Source of the DNA: Cyclostephanos tholiformis
Lineage: Eukaryota; Bacillariophyta; Thalassiosirophyceae; Thalassiosirales; Thalassiosiraceae
Assembly (NCBI GenBank): GCA_036939975.1
Contig: JALLPB010000162.1
Span: 1-21,477, forward strand
Direction of reading: 5' to 3'
Length of the DNA stretch: 21,477 bases
The position numbers were made by a program, and so were the translations under genes. Under the pieces are notes generated by a model. That model made no database searches, was not told the DNA's origin, and worked only from the letters and a program-made list of their open reading frames with translations. Below are positions 8,232 to 15,475 of the stretch, piece after piece. Numbering within the stretch: the stretch's first letter is position 1; the number at the start of each line of letters is the position of its first letter.

Positions 8232-10151
8232 ATGCCTCAAAGAAATTTAAATCATCCTGCATACGTAGTTTGGCAATTTTGCAAAGATGTACATGACCAG
8301 CTTCCACGGAACGCATGTTTCTTGGATAATAATAAGATAATTCAGGCAGTAGAATCCAATGATCCAGCAAGGGTGGCTGAATTAGCCAACAATTTCATAC
8401 GAAAAATATGCAAATCAATCCCTCTTTTCAAGAAATCCAGGTCTGAAATGAAAATAGACGATAATTACACATTTTATCTCGACCTAGATAAAAAAATAGC
8501 GGAGAACAAGATAGTAACACTGCAACTTGCACTTTGGTCATGTGCAAGTTCTAAATGCTACCGCTACATCTCTGCCGTACTGATCAGACACCTATCAGAC
8601 AAGAACGTCGAAGAGGAGATTTCATGGTCATGGATGAAATGTCTTGTTCAATGTGTTTCCTGCAGTTCCAAGTTTGTCTATCTACACAGCTCAGGGGATT
8701 ATCAAAAGCAATATCCTGCTTGCCAGGTGTTATCATTGGTTAAATCCCTCTTCAATATTTCGTCTTTCCTTATTGGCTTAACAACCGAGCCTTCATTTTT
8801 ACAAAAACACCTCCAAGGCTTGCCATCATCATTCAAAGAGTACTGTCAACAAAAATCAAAAGAAAATATTGCCGAAGGTGGACATGCTTTGGAGTATTTC
8901 TTGGATTACCAAGACGACACATTCACACTGAGTAAGTTTCTTTCATCTTGTAAACTGAAGAAAAAAAGAGCCAATGTTCTTGTGGAATCAAACTCCCCCA
9001 ACATCCCCATCGAGTACAGGGGAAACAAGAAAGAAAGTTCCTATAATTTGCCAAAGGGACTAGGACTATTATCCAATGTAGCGGACACCATGTCGCACTC
9101 TAAAAAAGAAGAAAGCTTGGTCACACAAAACAAGGTTGCCGAATCGTTGGTCATCGAAGACAAAATGGAGGAAACGTTTGTCACCAATACCCAAAAATTG
9201 ACAAGAACGGATGAAGAAGTTCCTGACGAAAATAGTGAAAAATTAATAATCCACAAAGACTTAGCCAGCATTGTTCCCCGCAGGGTAAACAGCCCCGAAG
9301 ACAGAATCAAGAGGTGTATGATCTTTCCCCATAAGGCGAATAGCCCCAAAGAAAAAAAAAAAAGGACTAGGTTATTTCATTATTTGAAACATTGCAAGAA
9401 GACTTTGAATGAACATGCAATTCTGGCTGATCTTGGGAGGAAAACACTTTCCGCAGAAGACTATATGACTCGTTGCAATGAGTTCGCTAATTCCATACGT
9501 CCGAAGGACAAGGGGAGTACCGATTTCAACCACTTTTGCAGAACAATTGCTTTTTCCGGATTGATGATTCATGAAGTTCTCAAAAGTGAGGGAAACAACG
9601 AAATGACTAATATACAGAGCATTTTTGCTTCTATCCTCTTTTCTTGCTTGGGTGGTGGTGGTGTCAAACCCAATTGGCATTCGTACCAGTTCTGGGAGAC
9701 TTTTCTTAACAAGCTGGTACCTAAGTGTACTACCTATTCTAGCGTCAAGGATTCAGCTTCCAAATTGAGGTTTTTCTCAGAGCAGTGTGTCACCTCAGTT
9801 GGAAAAGAGGGAATAGAGGAGGTTTTGTTAAGAATTGGCAACTCCCCCAACTCTTGCCTGACATATTATTATGAGCAGAATATGTTGTCCGATCAAACAA
9901 AAGATGTGGTTAATAAAATGAAATCTGAATTTGACCAAAGGAATCGTAAGATTTCGGAAAAATCAACAAAAACAGCTCTTACTTCTGCCCAGCGAAAAGG
10001 AACTTCCAAATTGTCCAACAGCGATTCATCCAATGGTACTAGTCCATCTCACAACCTCCGAAAACGACTTCGGAAGGTTACAGCTGATTCCAAATTACTG
10101 AAAAAAAAAAAAAACAAGATTGTAATAATCCTGGTACAGGATCGGAGCTAA
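8232..10151 (+). CDS. Orphan 639-residue protein with basic C-terminus
   Basis: I do not recognise this family. The ATG at 8232 has A at -3 (GAAAATGCC) and the frame has no introns. Residues 1-240 look globular and helical, with clustered cysteines (104, 109, 137, 141, 144, 164). Residues 241-380 are a charged linker containing three imperfect 11-residue repeats (ESLV or TFV cores, 294-321), two RVNSPED/KANSPKE repeats (351-374) and basic NLS-like tracts KLKKKR and KEKKKR. Residues 385-570 form a second probable globular region with a Gly run at 474-477. The tail (590-639) is Ser- and Lys/Arg-rich. It ends just after an A14 tract at 10101-10114. In another frame beyond this tract, coding-like sequence continues to a stop at 10229-10231, so the annotated C-terminus may be wrong. 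A nuclear or nucleic-acid-binding role is only inferred. Confidence 0.75.
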   Translation: MPQRNLNHPAYVVWQFCKDVHDQLPRNACFLDNNKIIQAVESNDPARVAELANNFIRKICKSIPLFKKSRSEMKIDDNYTFYLDLDKKIAENKIVTLQLALWSCASSKCYRYISAVLIRHLSDKNVEEEISWSWMKCLVQCVSCSSKFVYLHSSGDYQKQYPACQVLSLVKSLFNISSFLIGLTTEPSFLQKHLQGLPSSFKEYCQQKSKENIAEGGHALEYFLDYQDDTFTLSKFLSSCKLKKKRANVLVESNSPNIPIEYRGNKKESSYNLPKGLGLLSNVADTMSHSKKEESLVTQNKVAESLVIEDKMEETFVTNTQKLTRTDEEVPDENSEKLIIHKDLASIVPRRVNSPEDRIKRCMIFPHKANSPKEKKKRTRLFHYLKHCKKTLNEHAILADLGRKTLSAEDYMTRCNEFANSIRPKDKGSTDFNHFCRTIAFSGLMIHEVLKSEGNNEMTNIQSIFASILFSCLGGGGVKPNWHSYQFWETFLNKLVPKCTTYSSVKDSASKLRFFSEQCVTSVGKEGIEEVLLRIGNSPNSCLTYYYEQNMLSDQTKDVVNKMKSEFDQRNRKISEKSTKTALTSAQRKGTSKLSNSDSSNGTSPSHNLRKRLRKVTADSKLLKKKKNKIVIILVQDRS

Positions 10152-10231
10152 AAAGAGATCAAAAAGTTAAAAAAAGACCCATGCAATCCAACGATAGTCC
10201 ATCGAACAACCTGCGAAAACGAACAAAGTGA
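10101..10231 (+). other. A14 tract and out-of-frame C-terminal extension of the 639-codon gene
   Basis: After CTG there are 14 A. As read, the frame ends with a 13-residue tail and TAA at 10149. A tract of 12 or 15 A would instead continue for 38 codons to TGA at 10229. The extension includes QSNDSPSNNLRKRTK, which repeats the in-frame SNSDSSNGTSPSHNLRKR just upstream (residues 595-612). That similarity suggests the extension is or was coding. Options are a homopolymer sequencing error, polymerase or ribosome slippage, or a real frameshift. Confidence 0.5.
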
Positions 10232-10241
10232 AAAATAAAAC

Positions 10242-10265
10242 GTAAGTAAGTAAGTAAGTAAGTAA
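10242..10265 (+). repeat. GTAA microsatellite
   Basis: Six perfect GTAA units, followed by one imperfect unit (CTAAGTA). It starts just after the possible extended stop codon of the 639-codon gene. Confidence 0.95.
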
Positions 10266-10268
10266 CTA

Positions 10269-11070
10269 AGTATTTCATGGAACAGCAATCGTAATCCGTC
10301 TCGAATAATTTTTTTGATTGATATCCTTGGTCCGCTAGTAGATGTCGGAACAATGGTACTAGTACATAACAACCTCCGAATACATCTTTCGAAAGGTTAC
10401 AGCTGATAGCTGTTGGTCAACTAGAACTTCATCTCAAATAAAATTTTGTTGACGTTGGTTATGTAATCCATTTGTCAATATTTCATGGAACAGCAATCGT
10501 AATCCGTCCCCAAAAAATAAACAGCGATCGTAAATCGACTCCAATAAAATTTGATGAGTTTGGTGCATTATCTGTCAAGATGTCATGAACAGCAATCGTA
10601 ATCCGTCTCCAATATAATTTGATGAGTTGGTCTGTCCACAGTCCACCTTCAGTGCGCTTGGTTATGTGATCCATTTGCTCAATATATATATCATGGAACA
10701 GCCATAATTCAATATGTCAAACAGCCATAATTCAATATGTCATGGAACAGCAATCGTAATCCGTCTCCAATATTTTTTTGATTGTTATATCCTTGGTCTG
10801 CTAGTCTACGACGGAACAATGGTACTAGTTCATAACAACCTCCGAATACAACTTTCGAAAGGTCGCAGCAGATACCTGCTCATAAAATTTATATTCGAAG
10901 TTTTTGGTCGAACTAGAACTTCGATTGTGTAAAATGGAACTTCCATAATTCAATATTCATGGAACAGCAATCGTAATCCATCTCCAATATTTTTTTTTAT
11001 GTTATATCCTTGGTCCGCTAGTCTACGACGGAACAATGGTACTAGTTCATAACAACCTCCGAATAAATTG
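10269..11070 (+). repeat. Dispersed tandem copies including relics of the 639-codon gene's 3' end
   Basis: Copies of CATGGAACAGCAATCGTAATCC begin near 10274, 10487, 10587 (shorter), 10740 and 10963. Three are followed by a shared block with ATCCTTGGTC, CGCTAGT, GGAACAATGGTACTAGT and ACAACCTCCGAA (10351-10407, 10817-10869 and 11034-11065). This latter block matches coding bases 10031-10088 of the gene upstream (CAATGGTACTAGT..ACAACCTCCGAA..AAGGTTACAGCTGAT). The array is thus partly made of decayed duplicates of that gene's 3' coding end. Confidence 0.75.
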
Positions 11071-11828
11071 AGTGGCACCGCCCGGAACTCAAACATCAGG
11101 ATCATGTGGACTAGCCTATTATATATAGTATTTATATTGAGACATAGTTGATGGCCCCAGGAGAGAAGTCCACTTGCTGACAGTCGGAATGGCACTCACC
11201 CATGTTCATGTGTGTGGTTGACTATTACGCAACAGCATTGGAGAGGCACCGCCCGGAGGATATTGTTCTCGGTGGGAAGTCCATTTGCTGTTAGTCTGCC
11301 TCCCCCCCCGCCCAAGCATTGGGGGTGATTGACTATTGAGGCCACAGCAATGGAGAGGCACCGCCCGGAGGATATTGGTCCATTGACTATTGAAGCAACA
11401 GCATTGGAGAGGCACCGCCCAGAGGATATTCGTCTTGGTGGGAAGTCCATTTGCTGTTAGTCTGCATCCCCCCCGAAGCATGGGGGTGATTGACTATTGA
11501 TGCCACAGCAATGGAGAGGCACCGCCCGGAGGAAATTGGTCCAAAAATTCCATCATTCAGTTGTTTTGAGTTAATATCGCATTTATTTTGAACATACCCG
11601 CCTGAGAGAGCATCTCGGGGTACTGATCTCTATCAAATGTGTGCAAACTCAAACATCAGGATCATGTATGTGGACTAGTATATTGTATATAGTATTATAT
11701 TGAGACATAATTGATGGCCCCAGGTGGGAAGTCCACTTGCTGACACTCGGAATGGCACTCACCCATGTTCATGTGTGTGGTTGACTATTGACGCAACAGC
11801 ATTGGAGAGGCACCGCCCGGAGGATATT
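11069..11828 (+). repeat. Compound array with GGAGAGGCACCGCCCGGAGG core
   Basis: The core AGAGGCACCGCCCGGAGGA or a close variant occurs near 11241, 11354, 11408, 11514 and 11806, with a shorter GTGGCACCGCCCGG at 11071. Cores are preceded by TTGACTATTG and GCAACAGCATT or GCCACAGCAAT. A longer unit of about 180 bp (from ACTCAAACATCAGGATCATG to the core) occurs at about 11086-11262 and again at about 11648-11828. A second unit with GTGGGAAGTCCATTTGCTGTTAGTCTGC, a C run and GGGGGTGATTG occurs twice, at about 11269-11330 and 11438-11493. Confidence 0.85.
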
Positions 11829-11900
11829 GGTCATGTTCATGATGTGTGTGGTTGACATTTTATTTTCATTTGACATTTTTTTTTCATCTCCTTTATCCAG

Positions 11901-13763
11901 ATGATGACCAAACATATCAGGATCGATGATAATGACACGGATGGTAATGAGTGCATTTATTGCGCGGTTCATTCCTACTCAATAGCCAGTCGTGGAAGTA
12001 CTAAGATTCAAGTACTATCAAAAATATCAGCATCCAAACTTATGACATGCCTCAATTGTCATTCTAAATTCTGCATCAGATGTGTTCGAGAAATGATTAA
12101 TTTCATTGAGAAATCCAACATTATCCCAGCAAAAGTGAAGAGCTACGATGTAAGCTACATCAAGTTAAAGCAGGTTCACAGGTGGTTTATTTATGGCAGT
12201 AAAACAATTTCCCTTGGACCATGTTGTTCGTTCATCCAGCAACCTTTTGTAGCAGCTTCATCAATTAGGAAAACTCCTAGACCCTATCCTTTGACTAGAT
12301 CCAGTCGTAAAGATTCAATAAAAAAATTCAGATCATCAATCAACAAGATCAAAACTGACAATTTTAATGTTCCTGAATCAGAATATATACCTTTAGAACA
12401 ATACTTTGATAATCCCAAGCTTACCTCACATGAAGAATTGTTTAAGCCCAAGGAATGTCCTGGTATCCAACATAAGAGGATTCTCTTAAAACGAAAGAAA
12501 AGAAATCAACACGTCAACATCAACTCAAAATACAATCCATTTTCTGGAGCCCTCGTTATACCCACCTTTGGACTCATCATACAGGGTGAGGTTACCAATT
12601 CCCACTGGTATTGTGACCATCATGGTTTAGCACGCTCAAATGTTGATGGGACATTTGATGTCCCTCACTGTGTCCTTAGTCATGACACTGCCAGTCGGTT
12701 GCACGATTCTAAATTTCCAATATCACGAATTTTTGGCTCAAGGGAGGTTATCTGTCTCTATATTACATCTCCAGAGGACTGTTCCAAGACACGAAGCATA
12801 AAAATCGAAGTCATCGATGTGAATCAACAACTAGCAACTACGTTCATTCAACCTATGAAAGGCGATAATAATTTGTTGGACATAGACTTTACCACTATGT
12901 CGTTGTTTGGTAGTGAGGATATACGCCCAGATGTCGACGTGACCATTATACTTGGACATTTTACCATCGACACTAACATTCATCCAAAGCTACTGCTGTT
13001 GCGTTTTTCGGGAATGCTTGCAAACTCTAAATATTCGCTCCAAAGAAAACAAGCTATTGCAAGTGAGCTTTATTTCCAGCTTCGTAGTATTAGTGGCCGT
13101 CAAGGATATGAGGTAATAAGAAGGGGTGGTTCCTCTGGAAAGGTAACAAATCAATCAGATCGCGATCTGATTGATTGTATTCATGACGTTCCTGGGATGT
13201 GCCCGAGAAAATTACTTGGAGTTTTCATACTGCGAGGACCGTTCTCTTACTATTTAGTATATAGGAATGTGTCATCCTCAGCATTTGTCTGCTACCAGTA
13301 TCCACCTCCAAAAGAAGGTGGATCTTTCCGCCTCCCTCCTACTTTCCTTTATAGCCACCCGGTACTCGCCGAATTTGCCTACCTCAAGATGATTGCAATT
13401 GAAATCCTTCGGTCTCTCAACACTCATAGAGTGAGTCACGGTTTGTCACTCCTGGCTCAAGGCATAATAGAGTGTGAATCAAGAAAAATGAATGAAGCTC
13501 GTGAATTTTACAGAACAAACAAATTATCAGGTAAACAAAGGACACTGTATTCATTTGTGGAGTGTTTCAGTAGCCTTCACACTTACTCGATGGTGTGCCA
13601 TCCAGTCGGTATCCATGCTGATCACTTCAGGGATGGGGATGAGTCTCTTGAAAACAAAATTTTGTTCTCTACTTCTTGTTTAAACCAAGGAAGCATTAAA
13701 AGGTTAGGCCGCGGGGGGTGTATCATGGGAACTCAGTATGTCTACGCTCTGCTTGATTGGTAG
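11901..13763 (+). CDS. Orphan 620-residue protein with N-terminal zinc-finger-like cysteine cluster
   Basis: Family not recognised. The frame is uninterrupted from the ATG at 11901, and an in-frame TGA lies about 30 bases upstream. A T-rich tract ending in CCAG directly before the ATG resembles a splice acceptor, so an untranslated upstream exon is possible. Residues 18-61 contain C18-x2-C21, then C50-x2-C53-H54-x3-C58-x2-C61, the spacing of a PHD, FYVE or RING-like treble-clef finger, although the full ligand set is not clear. Basic NLS-like tracts occur at about 135-150 and in LLKRKKRN near 195. The C-terminal 130 residues look folded; an HADHFRDGD stretch contains an H-x-D pair, but I cannot call a 2-oxoglutarate oxygenase from it. 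A perfect 28-bp palindrome lies inside the frame at 13149-13176. Confidence 0.75.
   Translation: MMTKHIRIDDNDTDGNECIYCAVHSYSIASRGSTKIQVLSKISASKLMTCLNCHSKFCIRCVREMINFIEKSNIIPAKVKSYDVSYIKLKQVHRWFIYGSKTISLGPCCSFIQQPFVAASSIRKTPRPYPLTRSSRKDSIKKFRSSINKIKTDNFNVPESEYIPLEQYFDNPKLTSHEELFKPKECPGIQHKRILLKRKKRNQHVNINSKYNPFSGALVIPTFGLIIQGEVTNSHWYCDHHGLARSNVDGTFDVPHCVLSHDTASRLHDSKFPISRIFGSREVICLYITSPEDCSKTRSIKIEVIDVNQQLATTFIQPMKGDNNLLDIDFTTMSLFGSEDIRPDVDVTIILGHFTIDTNIHPKLLLLRFSGMLANSKYSLQRKQAIASELYFQLRSISGRQGYEVIRRGGSSGKVTNQSDRDLIDCIHDVPGMCPRKLLGVFILRGPFSYYLVYRNVSSSAFVCYQYPPPKEGGSFRLPPTFLYSHPVLAEFAYLKMIAIEILRSLNTHRVSHGLSLLAQGIIECESRKMNEAREFYRTNKLSGKQRTLYSFVECFSSLHTYSMVCHPVGIHADHFRDGDESLENKILFSTSCLNQGSIKRLGRGGCIMGTQYVYALLDW
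13149..13176 (+). other. Perfect 28-bp palindrome within coding sequence
   Basis: AATCAATCAGATCG is followed immediately by its exact reverse complement, centred between 13162 and 13163. Flanking bases do not extend the symmetry. It encodes residues around 417-425 (NQSDRDLID). The RNA or single-stranded DNA could form a hairpin with 14-bp arms. Confidence 0.9.
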
Positions 13764-13908
13764 ATTCAATTTTCTGCTGACAGTCCTGTTAGGTTATTCG
13801 TCACTTGCAATAATGTCAGATTATTTCTACCAGCAACCCATACATAGAGATCATAATTTTTTTCCATGAAAATTCATCACTCCGGGTCTCCCAATTTCTT
13901 CAACAGTA
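13764..13908. other. Intergenic spacer with short upstream open frame
   Basis: A 145-bp AT-rich spacer. It contains an 18-codon open frame (13813-13869, MSDYFYQQ start) in the same frame as the following gene but closed by TGA. Bases 13893-13914 (AATTTC.TCAACAGTAATGAG) are a copy of sequence found inside the next gene at about 13996-14017. Confidence 0.5.
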
Positions 13909-15354
13909 ATGAGTCCTGATGTGGATGATGATGATATAAGAAAGAATGGTGACGATGAGGACTACAATGACATGTCTAATAACTCCGATTCTTCCAATTT
14001 CGTCAACAGTAATGAGTCCTCCCCCAATGAGTATTCCAGTGATTCTGGTGATGAGGATTTCAGTAATGAGGGATCCGCTGGTGACTATTCCAGTGTTTCT
14101 GTTGAAGACGATAACGCAAACGAGGGAGAAGTGTGGGATATTGTCCAACCTGGCGTTTACCGCTATACAGACGAGTATGAGAAGGAGGTGGATGATGACC
14201 TAAGTAAGAATGGTGATGTTGAGGACTACAATGACATGTGGAGGGAGGATGAAGAAACAAAAACGTTTCACTCCATCTTTTTATTGAATCCATTGACTTT
14301 GTATTTTTTATCAGGATTCGCTTTACAATTGTTTGTTATTTCATGTGAACATGACCACCATAATTCTAGCAAAAGAAACAAAATTTTATCTGATCAATCC
14401 AATATCCGAATGAATAGGTGGTGGTGTTTATTTAAAAAGCATTGTGCTCAATTGTTTGAAACACAACATGCAGAATATGAGAAAGAGGCAATCGAAAGAA
14501 GTCGCTCACCACAGCAACTATACAGTCAGTTACTAATTGGATCAACCGAAGAAATGATAAAAGCTGTGAATGTTGGCTATATAAATATGACTGTGTTTAA
14601 CAAGTTGAAAGTTTGGCTTAAATTGATTTATTCAATTAAAGGAACAACTCTGTGGAACACGTTTGTTGAGGAAGACAGAAATCACCTGAAAGAGTTAGTT
14701 TTGAAACTCAATGAAGAATTATCATCAGGAATGCAACATCATTCAGATGTTTCCAATTGCTACGAATATCCTCATTTCAGTCCTCACGCACATTTCATCC
14801 GATGTTCTTTTATTGTCTTCATCACCAATGATAGTCACGATGACAATTACCAAAAGTGGGAGTATTGCTCATCAATGTTTCTCTCCCAACATTTCAGTAT
14901 TTCTGAATACCTGTCCACAGATAAAAGAGAATTGAATCAGTTTCTCCCCAATTTTCCATACATTCATCATTTGCCATGTTCAGGGATATATGAGCTTTGG
15001 ACTGGCATCGATCAACTCACCCACCCAGTACCTCTTTATGATATCTTCCTAAAAATACTTACTATTTTTCAGGGGAGAATGACGTCTTACGAAAATTGGA
15101 AACAGAATACTCTTTGTGATGAACAATTAACGGTTTTTGAGTTTGTTCGAATTGTAACCCAAGTAAAGGAATATATGAAGCAAGAGAGAAAACAAGTTGG
15201 TAATTGTGAGAAACAATCACGCCGTCAACAAAAAAAAAGAAAGTTACATTCCAACAAAAACCAAAACTGGATGAAGAATTTTCTGTTTTCATATACTCAC
15301 CACCGACATTTTCAACAGATGCTTGGGCCCCATCAAAATAATGTTGCTAATTAG
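13909..15354 (+). CDS. Orphan 481-residue protein, acidic N-terminus, paralogue of the 373-codon gene
   Basis: Family unknown, but the part after residue 127 is clearly homologous to the gene at 20271-21392. Shared landmarks in order are NPLT..FLSG.A.QLF, a QLL.GS/NLL.TAS motif, YEYPHFSP with FIR and FIV, FPYIH.LPC, VP.Y.IF, NCEKQ..QQ, W.K.FLF, and a final AN before the stop. Residues 1-115 are very acidic and Ser/Asn-rich. They hold two copies of DDD...KNGD.EDYNDM (6-22 and 95-110), about 88 residues apart, and are absent from the paralogue. A basic NLS-like RRQQKKRK tract lies near 446. The ATG at 13909 has G at -3, with an in-frame TGA at 13867. The true start could differ because the sequence around the ATG is itself a repeat of internal coding sequence. 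Confidence 0.75.
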   Translation: MSPDVDDDDIRKNGDDEDYNDMSNNSDSSNFVNSNESSPNEYSSDSGDEDFSNEGSAGDYSSVSVEDDNANEGEVWDIVQPGVYRYTDEYEKEVDDDLSKNGDVEDYNDMWREDEETKTFHSIFLLNPLTLYFLSGFALQLFVISCEHDHHNSSKRNKILSDQSNIRMNRWWCLFKKHCAQLFETQHAEYEKEAIERSRSPQQLYSQLLIGSTEEMIKAVNVGYINMTVFNKLKVWLKLIYSIKGTTLWNTFVEEDRNHLKELVLKLNEELSSGMQHHSDVSNCYEYPHFSPHAHFIRCSFIVFITNDSHDDNYQKWEYCSSMFLSQHFSISEYLSTDKRELNQFLPNFPYIHHLPCSGIYELWTGIDQLTHPVPLYDIFLKILTIFQGRMTSYENWKQNTLCDEQLTVFEFVRIVTQVKEYMKQERKQVGNCEKQSRRQQKKRKLHSNKNQNWMKNFLFSYTHHRHFQQMLGPHQNNVAN

Positions 15355-15475
15355 CATGAAATCTTTGTGTCACTTTTTTTTTTGTAATTATGTATGTGTC
15401 TTATTATACTACTTTTTGTTTTTCTACAATCTCTCATAATTTTTTGGAGGATTAATTTTCATCTCTCTAGAGAAG
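15355..15475. other. Short T-rich spacer before the giant gene
   Basis: 121 bp, T-rich, with no gene visible. It must contain the 3' end of the 481-codon gene and the promoter or leader of the next gene. The close spacing of co-oriented genes is unusual for unlinked orphans. Confidence 0.5.

Larger units (their letters stand above)
10232..11900. repeat. Nested repeat region between the 639- and 620-codon genes
   Basis: No convincing gene lies in these 1.67 kb. Order: a GTAA microsatellite (10242-10265), an array of diverged CATGGAACAGCAATCGTAATCC copies (10269-11070) and a second array built on GGAGAGGCACCGCCCGGAGG (11069-11828). A T-rich stretch then leads to the 620-codon start. The longest reading frames here are under 95 codons and are periodic products of the repeats. 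Confidence 0.8.

Noticed and set aside
10159..11481. Minus-strand frames of 60-90 codons with repeated LLFHE or ILRAVPLQCC segments
   Set aside because: The repeated peptides simply translate the DNA repeats, with no start context or coding bias.
10269..11828. CRISPR-like or satellite array
   Set aside because: Unit lengths and spacings vary widely and units are diverged; the setting is eukaryotic. It is better described as nested duplications.
13813..13869. Eighteen-codon frame (MSDYFYQQ) as first exon of the 481-codon gene
   Set aside because: It is in the same frame but ends in TGA, and no GT donor lies between its start and that stop, so splicing cannot bypass it. It may be an upstream open frame.
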